From the NCBI GenBank assembly GCA_934563745.1, contig CAKTHE010000005.1, forward strand, positions 34,535 to 98,534: a stretch of DNA of 64,000 nt, read 5' to 3'. The notes under the pieces were generated by a model. It was not told the DNA's origin. It was given only the letters and a program-made list of their open reading frames with translations, and did no database searches. Positions 27,303-35,910 of the stretch are shown here, in pieces (the stretch's first letter is position 1; every line of letters starts with the position of its first letter). The position numbers were made by a program, and so were the translations under genes. This DNA comes from an uncultured Dysosmobacter sp. (GTDB lineage Bacteria; Bacillota; Clostridia; Oscillospirales; Oscillospiraceae).

Positions 27303-27992
27303 TTAGTCTGCAGAGGACCCTAAAAACTGCTCCGCCTCTTTGAAGTGATGATCCAGCAGGGCGATCAGGGCAGCGCTGTCCCGGGCCTCCAGCGCGTCCA
27401 CCATGTCCTGATGCTGCATGATGGTGACCCGGCGGATCTCGGAGAAGTTTTCGCTTCTTTGCCAGCATTCGGCAATGATGCGGGACATGTAGACGGAGAC
27501 GATCTGGAACAGACAGTGCAGCAGCGGGTTGCCGCTGGCCTGGATCAGCCGGTTATGGAAGGCCGCGTCGTATTCAGACAACGTTTCGATGTCGCCGTCT
27601 TCCACGACCTTTTCCGCCTGAAGGCGCAGAAAGGCCAGGTCTGCCTCCGTCCGATTGGCGGCCGCCATGGGGGCTGCACCCAGCTCCAGAATATGACGTA
27701 CAGCGGCCATTTCCCTGTAGTTGGGGTTGATGGACAGTGTCATCAGATACAGGATCTCCGTGTTTTGCCGCATATCCCCGCTGCCTAAAAACGTACCCTT
27801 GCCCTGCTGCCCATACAGGATACCCAGAATGGAAAGCGCGGCGTATACCTCCCGCACCTGAGCCCTGGGAATATTCAGGATCCGGGCCAGCTGGTTTTCC
27901 GAATAGATCTTGTCGTTGGGCTTGAGGGTGCCGTTTTCCAGGCTCTGCATGAATTTATCAATGACCCTCTGATAGCTTTCCGAGCTGAGCAT
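27303..27992 (-). CDS. GntR-family transcriptional regulator, FadR/FCD subfamily
   Basis: A 229-residue regulator. N-terminal winged helix: LKPNDKIYSENQLARILN and PRAQVREVYAALSILGILY, with a beta-wing GKGTFLG. The C-terminal all-helical FCD domain includes EYDAAFHNRLIQASGN and LLDHHFKEAEQFL, giving the Asp and His residues that hold a metal in the ligand pocket. The ligand is likely an organic acid, but not identifiable. The start at 27992 lies 35 bases inside the upstream editing-protein gene; no later start leaves a complete DNA-binding domain. No catabolic gene adjoins it. Confidence 0.85.
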   Translation of the reverse strand: MLSSESYQRVIDKFMQSLENGTLKPNDKIYSENQLARILNIPRAQVREVYAALSILGILYGQQGKGTFLGSGDMRQNTEILYLMTLSINPNYREMAAVRHILELGAAPMAAANRTEADLAFLRLQAEKVVEDGDIETLSEYDAAFHNRLIQASGNPLLHCLFQIVSVYMSRIIAECWQRSENFSEIRRVTIMQHQDMVDALEARDSAALIALLDHHFKEAEQFLGSSAD

Positions 27993-29157
27993 GACACTGT
28001 GCCTCCCCTTCCATAAATTTCAGGATCTCCGGCCACGAAGCGCGTACGCTGCCCTGGGCAAATCCGCTGCGCCCGCCGCCCCGGCCGGAGAGCGCGGCGT
28101 TCAGAGACTTGACCAGAGGTGTAATGTCCGCCCCGTCGGCCCGGACCAGCGCATAGAGGAAACCGCCCCGCTCCGGGGTCGGGGAGAAGGCGGCAGCCAG
28201 TCCGCCGCAGCGCTGTGCCACCGCGTCGCAAAGGCGGCGTGCGGCATCCGGCGTCAGCCCCTCCTCCTGTAAAAGCACATTGCCGGCACCGGCCAGCTGC
28301 TGGGCCCGGGCGGCAAATACGGATTCCTCCAGCCGGCCGACCTGCGCCCGGGCGGCGGTCAGCTCGTTTTGCAGGCGGAACACGGCTCCGGCTGCCGCCT
28401 CGGGCTTTACGCTCAGGTGCTGACCGATGTCCCGGGCCTGTTCCCAGGTGCGGGCAAGGTAGCGGTAGGCCCGGCTGCCGCACAGCAGCTCGATCCGGAC
28501 GCCGGAACGGAATTTCTGTACGGATAAAAACTTGATGATACCCACCTGACCGGAGCGCAGCACATGGGTGCCGCAGCAGGCGCAGCAGTCCGCTCCCGGG
28601 AAGGTGACGATGCGCACGTCTCCTTCCAGCGGCTTTTTGCTGCGATAAGCAATGGCCTCCAGCTCCGCGCCCCGGTGGAAGGCGATGGAGACGGGATGAT
28701 CTTCCCAGATGTACCGGTTGGCCTGCTCTTCGATCTCCAGCAGCTCCGCCCAGGGGATGTCAGCGTTGAAGTCGATGGTCACCAGGTCCGCGCCCATGTG
28801 GAAGCCCACGTTGTCGCAGCCGTATCGGCTGCAGATCAGGCCGGAGCAGATGTGCTCGCCGGAGTGCTGCTGCATGTGATCAAAGCGGCGGGCCCAGTCG
28901 ATGCGGCCGGTGACGGTCTGCCCGATTTCCACTGCTTTTTCAAGGTTGTGGAAAACGACGCCGTTTTTTTCATGCACGTCCGTAACGGCGACCCCGCCCA
29001 ACGTTCCGTGGTCCGCCGGCTGACCGCCGCCCTCCGGATAAAAGGCAGTCCGGTCCAATACGGCGACAAAGCCGGCTTTGTCCGCTGTACAGGAGAGGAC
29101 TGTGGCGGTGAATTCCGTTAAGAAGGGATCCTGTTCGTAGAGCTTTTCCGTGTCCAT
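27958..29157 (-). CDS. Alanyl-tRNA editing protein, AlaX long type
   Basis: A 399-residue free-standing editing protein. The N-terminal part resembles the AlaRS beta-barrel (TAFYPEGGGQPAD). The Zn-dependent editing site is HMQQHSGEH (H94, H98) with the CCGTH segment (C194/C195, H198). A coiled coil (about 245-280) leads to a DHHA1-type C-terminal domain ending GGGRSGFAQGS. It should clear Ser- or Gly-mischarged tRNA-Ala. Its 3' end overlaps gntR by 35 bases. Confidence 0.88.
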   Translation of the reverse strand: MDTEKLYEQDPFLTEFTATVLSCTADKAGFVAVLDRTAFYPEGGGQPADHGTLGGVAVTDVHEKNGVVFHNLEKAVEIGQTVTGRIDWARRFDHMQQHSGEHICSGLICSRYGCDNVGFHMGADLVTIDFNADIPWAELLEIEEQANRYIWEDHPVSIAFHRGAELEAIAYRSKKPLEGDVRIVTFPGADCCACCGTHVLRSGQVGIIKFLSVQKFRSGVRIELLCGSRAYRYLARTWEQARDIGQHLSVKPEAAAGAVFRLQNELTAARAQVGRLEESVFAARAQQLAGAGNVLLQEEGLTPDAARRLCDAVAQRCGGLAAAFSPTPERGGFLYALVRADGADITPLVKSLNAALSGRGGGRSGFAQGSVRASWPEILKFMEGEAQCHAQLGKLSEGH

Positions 29158-29182
29158 GGGGGAAAACTTCCTTTCCAGATTC

Positions 29183-30097
29183 TCAGCTGATGGTGACGAT
29201 GAAGCGCCACAGGGGCTCGATCAGACCCAGCCCCACAAAGGCGGACAAAACGTTGGCAGCAACGGCATAGAATCCGGCCTGGCGCGGACCGTGTTCTGTC
29301 AGCAGGAGGCGGTAAGCCAGCAGTTCCGCGATCAGAATGACCAGCTCAATGGGAATGTAGAAAAACAGCGACCAGCCGCTGACGCCGTTCTGGACCGTGA
29401 CGATGGCCAGGTACACGGCAAAGGCGCCCTGGGTTACCAGATTGACCAGGAAAAAGCTGCGCCAGCTTTTTTTCGTGCGGTACCCAAACGCAAACAGGAT
29501 CACGCCTTCCACCAGAAGGGTGGGGAGGAGGGTGCAGATGAATTGCAGCACATAGCTGATCCAGATCGGCGGGACCGAAACCGTCCGGGCCGCCCAGTCC
29601 ACCGTTACGGAGGATTGCAGGGCGTGCCGGGTGTACGGAGCGGAGACCCAGGCGGAGCCGGAGGCCGTCGCGATCAGGATCCGGTACGTCTCCGGAATGC
29701 CCACATAGCCGAAGGTGTGGATCCGCAGCCCCCGGGTGCCGGTATCCTGCCCTACCAGATCGCCCCACATGGGGGCACCGTTGGTGCCCTGGGCCGTGCA
29801 GGCGTGCCAGTCCTCCGGCACGGCGGCGCGCAGCGCCTCCAGCAGGGCAGGATCCAGCTGGCTCAGGGCCTCATCGGAATAGTTCCAGGAAAGGCCGCTG
29901 TACTCCGAATCCCCCGAGCCGTAGGTGGGACCTTCATAGGCCCCCTGGCCCAGAATATCCAGATAGTACAGCTCCTCCGGCGCGTTTTTGACCCGGACGG
30001 TAAGCTGGGGCTTGGGTCCGGTGTCCGCCAGGGCGGAGCAGCAGACCAGCGCCGCCGTCAGAGCGGAGAGCAGGACGATGCGTGCGATTTTTTTCAT
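29183..30097 (-). CDS. Exported/membrane protein of unknown function
   Basis: I do not recognise this 304-residue protein. It has a signal peptide (residues 1-24), an outside domain of about 150 residues rich in Tyr, Gly and Ser, then four predicted transmembrane helices (about 178-205, 213-236, 242-265 and 273-297). The outside part mentions no catalytic motif I know. It has an AAAGGAG site and lies 25 bases downstream of the editing protein's start on the same strand, but the intervening gene order gives no functional clue. It may be a sensor or a maturation factor for a surface protein. Confidence 0.7.
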   Translation of the reverse strand: MKKIARIVLLSALTAALVCCSALADTGPKPQLTVRVKNAPEELYYLDILGQGAYEGPTYGSGDSEYSGLSWNYSDEALSQLDPALLEALRAAVPEDWHACTAQGTNGAPMWGDLVGQDTGTRGLRIHTFGYVGIPETYRILIATASGSAWVSAPYTRHALQSSVTVDWAARTVSVPPIWISYVLQFICTLLPTLLVEGVILFAFGYRTKKSWRSFFLVNLVTQGAFAVYLAIVTVQNGVSGWSLFFYIPIELVILIAELLAYRLLLTEHGPRQAGFYAVAANVLSAFVGLGLIEPLWRFIVTIS

Positions 30098-30244
30098 GAA
30101 AGACTCCTTTCGCGCAGGGCGTTGTTAGCTTCGGCGGAAGCGGAAATCCGGACGGCAAAGGGATAAAAACAATACGATTTGGAATATATAAATTAAAAAA
30201 TACGAACTGTTTATAAAATAAGGGGGCATCCGGGCTCCGGAAGC

Positions 30245-31435
30245 TCACAGAAGACCCATCAAAGCCTTGGTTGTCAGGACCCGCAGGCAGGCCTGCTCCA
30301 CCAGGTCCCGGCTTAGGGTGCCGTCCTCCAGCGCGGCAAGCACGGCCGGGATCTGCGTGCGATAGTCGGTGGTGACGAGCATATCGTTTCCGGCCTGCAG
30401 GGCCAGAACGGCCACGCTGCCGTCCTGGGCATAGGCCTTTACGGCATCCATGGCCAGGTCGTCCGTGATGGCGAGCCCCTCAAATCCGCATTCTTCCCGC
30501 AGGATCCGGTGTACCTGCGGGGAGAGGGAGGCAGGAAGCGCAGCGTCCATACAGGAGACGATGTTGTGGCTGACCAGAACGAAGGGGGCTCCGGCCCGGA
30601 TCCCGGCTTCAAAGGGCAGAAAGTCCCGGGTCAGGAAGGTGTCATAGGAGCGGTCATCCACGGCAATGCCGGTATGGGTATCGGCATTGTCCCCATAGCC
30701 CGGAAAGTGCTTGAGCACGGCGGCGATGCCTGTGCGGCCCATTTGCACCGTTACCTGAGAGACGGCCTCCGCCGTGGCGGCGGCGTCCAGCCCCAGGGTC
30801 CGGTCATAAAGGAAGCTGCTGGGATCATCGGCCACGTCGCACACGGGGGCGAAGTTCACATTGATCCCAAGGTCCAAAAGCGCCTGGGATTTGACGGCGG
30901 CGTCGTTTATAAGCGCGTCGATCCCGCCGCTTTGATACAGGTCCTGGGGGGAGCGGAACGGAGCGGCGAACAGATTCGGATTGCGGGAGGCGCGGGTCAC
31001 GCTGCCGCCTTCTTCGTCCGACCCGATGAACAGCGGGATGGCGGCGGCCGCCTGATAGCTTTGGATGGTTTTCAAAAAATCATCCCGGCTGAGCCATTGG
31101 CCGGAGGTATCCCGAAAGTCCCGGGTAAACAGCAGGTATCCGCCCAGGTGATAGGCGCTTACATCCTCCACTGCCTGCGTGTCCGGGCAGCGGACGAAAA
31201 ACAGCTGCCCCACCTTTTCGGCGTCACTGAGAGTGGCCATGCGGGCCTGAGCGGTTTCCAGTGCCAGCTCCTGCGGGGTGGGCGGCGCTTCCGCGGAAGA
31301 GGAGGCCGCGGCCCCGGCGGAGGAGGCGGAGGAAGCAGCCGGGGAGCCGCTTGCGCTATTGTCCGGCGCTGCGGCGCAGGCGCACAGAAGCAGCAAAGCC
31401 AGCACGGCGCTGAACAGACGGCCGGTACGTTTCAT
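30245..31435 (-). CDS. nagZ: Lipoprotein beta-N-acetylhexosaminidase, GH3 (NagZ-like)
   Basis: A 396-residue GH3 enzyme with a lipoprotein signal (lipobox LCAC, Cys20) and a Ser/Ala linker to about residue 60. The GH3 barrel shows GSDEEGGSVTR, KHFPGYG with DTHTG (the NagZ His/Asp dyad region), and ITDDLAMDAV with the catalytic Asp. The usual KHFPGHG has Tyr in place of the second His. It should release GlcNAc from muropeptides outside the membrane, as in B. subtilis NagZ (YbbD). The start is ATG at 31435, in front of the signal peptide. Confidence 0.9.
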   Translation of the reverse strand: MKRTGRLFSAVLALLLLCACAAAPDNSASGSPAASSASSAGAAASSSAEAPPTPQELALETAQARMATLSDAEKVGQLFFVRCPDTQAVEDVSAYHLGGYLLFTRDFRDTSGQWLSRDDFLKTIQSYQAAAAIPLFIGSDEEGGSVTRASRNPNLFAAPFRSPQDLYQSGGIDALINDAAVKSQALLDLGINVNFAPVCDVADDPSSFLYDRTLGLDAAATAEAVSQVTVQMGRTGIAAVLKHFPGYGDNADTHTGIAVDDRSYDTFLTRDFLPFEAGIRAGAPFVLVSHNIVSCMDAALPASLSPQVHRILREECGFEGLAITDDLAMDAVKAYAQDGSVAVLALQAGNDMLVTTDYRTQIPAVLAALEDGTLSRDLVEQACLRVLTTKALMGLL

Positions 31436-31582
31436 GGCAGGAGCCCTCCCGTTTACAAGCAAAGTAGGACTATTCGATGATGATACTGCTATCATAACAT
31501 TTTCCATCTGAAAAGCAAAGCGCAAAGCTGAGAACTTTTTATGATGAGCGCAGACGGGACGATCCCATGAAAAAAAGGAGCC

Positions 31583-31783
31583 TTACGGCTCCTTCCCATC
31601 CTGGATCATGCAGTTGTCAAGACCAAAATCCAGCAGCAGGCCAATCAGCTCGTTTCGGCTGCGGCCGCTTTCGTGTGCAAGCGCATCCAACTTCGCAACG
31701 GTCTCCTCCCGGATGCGGATGGAGAATGTACGGTATCCGTCTTCGCCCCGCAGCCCCTTGGTGCGAATGATGAGCGGATTCAT
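31583..31783 (-). CDS. Small ribbon-helix-helix DNA-binding protein
   Basis: A 66-residue protein. Residues 18-60 form a CopG/Arc-type ribbon-helix-helix: strand YRTFSIRIREE, helix TVAKLDALAHESG, helix SRNELIGLLLDFGLDN. The start is ATG at 31783, chosen for family length; its ribosome-binding site is weak. It is divergent from a short plus-strand gene, and a near-perfect palindrome lies between them, probably its operator. It is not next to an obvious toxin. Confidence 0.75.
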   Translation of the reverse strand: MNPLIIRTKGLRGEDGYRTFSIRIREETVAKLDALAHESGRSRNELIGLLLDFGLDNCMIQDGKEP

Positions 31784-31796
31784 AATTTCACCCACT

Positions 31797-31843
31797 TTCG
31801 AACATAGTTTATGTTTGAAGTCGAGTGGAAGATATGCTATAAA
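31797..31843 (+). promoter_or_regulatory. Palindrome and promoter between the RHH gene and the short ORF
   Basis: Arms TTCGAACATA (31797-31806) and TATGTTTGAA (31810-31819), with a 3-base centre and one mismatch. A plus-strand promoter TTGAAG (31815-31820), 17 bases, TATAAA (31838-31843) with an upstream TG overlaps it. A protein bound here would cover the -35 box. Confidence 0.6.
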
Positions 31844-31885
31844 ATATGTTATAAATGTGTGCACGCGGAAAAGGAGATGGTTAGA

Positions 31886-32047
31886 GTGTATCGGGAAATG
31901 TATTTGGGGCTGTTCAACGCGATCACGAAGGCACTGGAGGAGCTGGAACGGGGCCGCAGCGCTCAGGCGGAAACGATCCTGATCACAGCTCAGCAGGCGG
32001 CGGAGGAGGTCTATCTGGAGTCGGAGGATGAGCCGGATGCGGACTGA
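31886..32047 (+). CDS. Short acidic protein of unknown function
   Basis: A 53-residue protein, unrecognised. It looks like one or two amphipathic helices (YREMYLGLFNAITKALEELERG, then AQAETILITAQQAAEEVYLE) with an acidic tail SEDEPDAD. The start is GTG at 31886 because AAGGAG lies 9 bases upstream; the in-frame ATG at 31877 directly abuts that site. It has its own promoter and a terminator. Confidence 0.6.
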   Translation: MYREMYLGLFNAITKALEELERGRSAQAETILITAQQAAEEVYLESEDEPDAD

Positions 32048-32055
32048 GAGGCTTT

Positions 32056-32091
32056 AAAAAGGACCGGGTCATTTTTTGACCCGGCCCTTTT
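32056..32091 (+). terminator. Terminator after the short ORF
   Basis: Stem CCGGGTCA / TGACCCGG extended by GG/CC across a mismatch, five A before and four T after. Symmetry would allow it to end aspS transcripts too. Confidence 0.8.
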
Positions 32092-32167
32092 CTTTTTTGA
32101 GATTCTGTGCGCTTGTACGCGCCAAGGCGCGGCGTGCCGGAGGCACGCAGATGAGCGCCGATGGGGT

Positions 32168-33943
32168 TTATTCCTGGGGCTTGACCAGGGCGATGTGAAG
32201 CTCGTCCAGTTGCTTCTGCGTGACTGCGCTGGGGGCGCTCATCATCAGGTCCTGGGCATTTTTGTTCATGGGGAAGGGGATGATCTCGCGGATCGAATCC
32301 TCGCCCGCCAGCAGCATGACCATGCGGTCCACGCCCGGGGCGATGCCGGCGTGGGGCGGCGCACCGTAGGTGAAGGCGTTATACATGGCGGGGAACTTGG
32401 CTTTTACGTCCTCCTCGCCCAGACGGACCAGCTCAAAGGCCTTGACCATGATCTCCGGATCGTGGTTCCGGACCGCGCCGGAGGAGAGCTCCACGCCGTT
32501 GCACACCAGATCGTACTGGTCGGCGGTGATGGTCAGGGGGTCGATCTCGCCCCGCTCCGCCTTCAGCAGGACCTCCAGACCGCCGGAGGGCATGGAGAAC
32601 GGGTTGTGGCAGAATTCCAGCTCGCCGGATTCGTCGCCGATCTCATACATGGGGAAGTCCACGATCCAGCAGAAGGCGTACTGCTCCTTATCCATATGGC
32701 CGGGCACGGCGGCGCCCAGGGTCTTGACCAGCACGCCGGCGGTTTTCTGGGCCTCGCCCAGCTTGCCGGCGGACAGAGCCACAAAGTCGTTGGGCTTGAG
32801 CCCCAGGGCGGCGACGACCTGCTCTTTGATGGGAGCGACGAACTTGGCGATGCCGCCGACGATCTCGCCGTGCTCATCCAGGCGGAACCAATAGGGCTTG
32901 CCGCCGGAGACAACTTCCACTTCGGCCAGGGTCTTGTCGATAAACTTGCGGGTCTCATGGAAGTCAGAGACCACAACGGCCTTGACCCGGTTCCCCGCGA
33001 AGGGGCCGAAGCCGCAGCCGCCCAGGACCCCGGTCACGTCCTGCACCGTCAGGTCGATGCGCAGATCGGGCTTGTCGGAGCCGTACTTTTCCATGGCTTC
33101 GGCGTAGGGGATCCGCAGGAAGGGGGCGGCACTGGCCCGGTTATACGTGCCGAAGCGGGCGAAGATGGGCGGCAGCACATCCTCGCACACGGCGAACACA
33201 TCCTCCTGCGTGGCGAAGGCCATCTCCATATCCAGCTGATAGAACTCACCGGGGGAGCGGTCGGCCCGGGCGTCCTCGTCCCGGAAGCAGGGGGCGATCT
33301 GGAAATAGCGGTCAAAGCCGGAGGTCATCAGCAGCTGCTTGAACTGCTGGGGAGCCTGGGGCAGGGCGTAGAATTTACCGGGATGGTTCCGGGCGGGAAC
33401 CAGATAGTCCCGGGCGCCCTCGGGGGAGGAGGCGGTCAGGATGGGGGTGGTGATCTCCAGGAAGCCGTGCTCCGTCATGGCCTGACGCAGGGCGGCCACC
33501 ACATTGCAGCGAAGGATGATGTTCTTTTTCACCTCGGGATTGCGCAGATCCAGGTAGCGGTATTTCAGGCGCGTGGCCTCGTCCGCTTCCCGGCTGCGGT
33601 TGATGGGGAAGGGCAGCTCGTTGTGGCGGCAGCGGCCCAGGACCTCCACGGTCTGGGGCACGACCTCGATCTCGCCGGTGGGCAGCTTGGGATTTTTGCT
33701 GTCCCGCTCCCGGACGGTACCGGTCACGGAGATGGTGGATTCCTTCGTAATGGATTTAAAGGCGCTGACCATCTCCTCCGTCTCCGCCACCACCTGGGTG
33801 GTGCCGTAGAAGTCACGGACGACGACAAAGGCCAGGCTGGCGCTGACCACGCGGATGGTTTCCAGCCAGCCGACGATGGTGACGGCTTTGCCGGCGTCGC
33901 TCAGGCGCAGCTGGCCGCAGGTATGGGTTCTGGATTGTGTCAT
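32168..33943 (-). CDS. aspS: Aspartyl-tRNA synthetase
   Basis: A 591-residue bacterial-type AspRS: N-terminal OB anticodon domain (about 1-110), class II core, a GAD insertion domain in the middle, and the C-terminal motif 3 APGVDRMVMLL. Motif 2 reads CFRDEDARADRSPGEFYQLD rather than the common RADRQPEFTQID, a variant seen in a minority of bacterial AspRS. AAAGGAG precedes the ATG. Whether it also charges tRNA-Asn cannot be decided from sequence alone. Confidence 0.97.
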   Translation of the reverse strand: MTQSRTHTCGQLRLSDAGKAVTIVGWLETIRVVSASLAFVVVRDFYGTTQVVAETEEMVSAFKSITKESTISVTGTVRERDSKNPKLPTGEIEVVPQTVEVLGRCRHNELPFPINRSREADEATRLKYRYLDLRNPEVKKNIILRCNVVAALRQAMTEHGFLEITTPILTASSPEGARDYLVPARNHPGKFYALPQAPQQFKQLLMTSGFDRYFQIAPCFRDEDARADRSPGEFYQLDMEMAFATQEDVFAVCEDVLPPIFARFGTYNRASAAPFLRIPYAEAMEKYGSDKPDLRIDLTVQDVTGVLGGCGFGPFAGNRVKAVVVSDFHETRKFIDKTLAEVEVVSGGKPYWFRLDEHGEIVGGIAKFVAPIKEQVVAALGLKPNDFVALSAGKLGEAQKTAGVLVKTLGAAVPGHMDKEQYAFCWIVDFPMYEIGDESGELEFCHNPFSMPSGGLEVLLKAERGEIDPLTITADQYDLVCNGVELSSGAVRNHDPEIMVKAFELVRLGEEDVKAKFPAMYNAFTYGAPPHAGIAPGVDRMVMLLAGEDSIREIIPFPMNKNAQDLMMSAPSAVTQKQLDELHIALVKPQE

Positions 33944-34059
33944 GGAATATGCGCTCCTTTGTATGGTATAAATTCTCCCCCCGGACGCTTTACCCCTTTG
34001 CGGAAAGCGCCCGGAGGTGACGGGAATGCGAACTGGGAGAGGACCGGCGCGCCGGGCGC

Positions 34060-35805
34060 TCAGCTCAGCAGAAGGGCGATCCGGTCATAGGCGTCTGCGG
34101 CGGCGGCCACGTTCACGGTGTCATAGGCCGCGGTGGTGGTGACCTTGGCAGAGGCGGCCCAGGTGCTCAGCTGAGCGGCGGCGGGGATTTGTCCGATCTG
34201 GCCGAGAAGCTCTTCATCCTGGGAGGGATCGTCCCGGAGATAGAGGCTGTAATAGCCGTAGGATGCATCCTCGGCAACGTCGATGATCCCGCTCAGGCCG
34301 CCCACGCGCAGAGAGGAGAGGGTCTTGCGGTCCGTGTCGGCAAGCATGCCGATGTCGATGAGCTGCGGCTCTCCGTACTCATAATTGTCGCCGTACTTCC
34401 AGCCCAGATATGCGAAGTAATCTTCCTCGCCGGAATGGGAGACGGCCTGCTGGCGCACCGTCTGGATCAGGGACAGGGCCTCGCTTTTGCTGCGGCCGTA
34501 CCAGCCTGTGTCATCCAGGTCATAGCCGACCTGGATGCACCGGCCGTAAAAATAGCCGCTGCTCGTCAGATAGCTGCTCATCTCACCGGAGCTGGGGGCA
34601 TATTTTTTGCCCATGTTTTCCATCAGCATCTCCTGGGAGGCGATCTGCCGGGCGAATGCGTCCGAGAAGCCGTAATAGTAGGTGTTGCGCTGTCCCGGAA
34701 GCTCCGTCTCCAGCAGGGATTTCTGATCGGCGCTCAGGGGATATTCGGAGGCGTGGTTAAAGAGGACCGCCATCTGCTTGAGGGCGTCCAGCGTGTCGGA
34801 GCGGACCTTTTGCGCGGGCGTCATGCCGGCCTTGTCCGGTGCGTTCCAGTCCACGGCGATTTCTTTCTCGGCGTCGATCCCGTGGACCTTCTGAAGGAAG
34901 TCGGAGAAGTCGTCGTATTCTTCGATGGAGTCCCAATAGCCCTGCAGATAATCGGCGTACTTGGAGTAGAGGGCGGAGTAAGCCTCGATCTGATAGACGA
35001 CCACGTTGGAAAGCAGAACGTAGGTGTAGAGATCGCCGCTGACGGAGAAGCCGTCAATGGTCAAAACGGCGGCGTCCGGATCGAGACCCAGGACTTCCTG
35101 GGAGGCTATCAGCGCCTTGGGCGTGAAGTGCACCCGCTGGGAAGGATCCACGATCCGGGCCAGCATGGCGGCGGCCTGCCCCCGGTTGAGATGATCCAGC
35201 CCGCGGAAGGTGCCGTAGGCGTTGGTCCCGGTGAGGATCCCGGCGTTGTAGAAGGCCAGAATGTCCTCATCCAGAGACTCGTCCGGCAGCTTGGTGATGG
35301 AGTTGATGGCCTTCAGGGATCCCTCCGGCAGCACGGAGGCCAGCAGCCAGACAAAATCATAGCGGTCGCAGGCGGAGTAGGGAGTGTCCAGCACGAACCA
35401 CAGGGCGTCGTCCAGCTTGTCGTAACGGCCGGTGGTGTCCTGATCCACCAGGGACTGAAGATAGGAGGCGTAGGGTTCGTACCACTCCTCTCCGGCGCCG
35501 GCGGCGGGGAAGGTCCCGTCCTTACCGTTGAGCAGGGCGTGCAGCCGGGCCGTGACGGCCATGATCTGCGCGCAGGAGAGGGTCCCCTTGGGGTCAAAGC
35601 GGCCGGCGGATTTTCCCTCCATCAGGCCGACCTCATAGACGGTCTGCACATAGGAGTCGCACCAGCTGCCCTTGGTATCGGTGAAGGGGGCGGTGTAGCG
35701 GCGCTTCTGGGGCAGCAGACTGCCGGCGTTGTAGGCCAGGGCCGGCATGTTGGACAGAAGCAGAGCAACGGTCAGGAAGAGGGCGGCGAAACGGGTCCTT
35801 TTCAT
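34060..35805 (-). CDS. Secreted SLH-domain protein with SurA/PrsA-like foldase region
   Basis: A 581-residue exported protein with a signal peptide (about 1-24). Residues 38-235 hold S-layer homology-like repeats (VYEVGLMEGKSAGRFDPKG, then AGILTGTNAYGTFRGLDHLNRGQAAAMLARI). From about 250 a SurA-N-like helical domain begins with the typical AVLTIDGFSVSGDLYTYVLL, and residues 395-520 look like a diverged parvulin domain (ADTDRKTLSSLRVGG region). It is probably anchored to cell-wall polymers and may help fold exported proteins; catalysis is unproven. AAGGAG lies 8-9 bases before the ATG. A shorter paralogue is adjacent. Confidence 0.75.
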   Translation of the reverse strand: MKRTRFAALFLTVALLLSNMPALAYNAGSLLPQKRRYTAPFTDTKGSWCDSYVQTVYEVGLMEGKSAGRFDPKGTLSCAQIMAVTARLHALLNGKDGTFPAAGAGEEWYEPYASYLQSLVDQDTTGRYDKLDDALWFVLDTPYSACDRYDFVWLLASVLPEGSLKAINSITKLPDESLDEDILAFYNAGILTGTNAYGTFRGLDHLNRGQAAAMLARIVDPSQRVHFTPKALIASQEVLGLDPDAAVLTIDGFSVSGDLYTYVLLSNVVVYQIEAYSALYSKYADYLQGYWDSIEEYDDFSDFLQKVHGIDAEKEIAVDWNAPDKAGMTPAQKVRSDTLDALKQMAVLFNHASEYPLSADQKSLLETELPGQRNTYYYGFSDAFARQIASQEMLMENMGKKYAPSSGEMSSYLTSSGYFYGRCIQVGYDLDDTGWYGRSKSEALSLIQTVRQQAVSHSGEEDYFAYLGWKYGDNYEYGEPQLIDIGMLADTDRKTLSSLRVGGLSGIIDVAEDASYGYYSLYLRDDPSQDEELLGQIGQIPAAAQLSTWAASAKVTTTAAYDTVNVAAAADAYDRIALLLS

Positions 35806-35910
35806 GATGGCATCTCCTTTTCAATTCATTACAGTGGATGATACAAAAGCCTGGGGCGCTCCGGCGCGGCCTTGCGCCGGGAAAGAGACGACGCGATCTG
35901 AATCCGGGGC

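Noticed and set aside
31797..31819. LexA (SOS) box in the RHH control region.
   Set aside because: The arms contain GAAC and GTTT, but the spacing is 9 bases instead of the 4 of Gram-positive LexA boxes.
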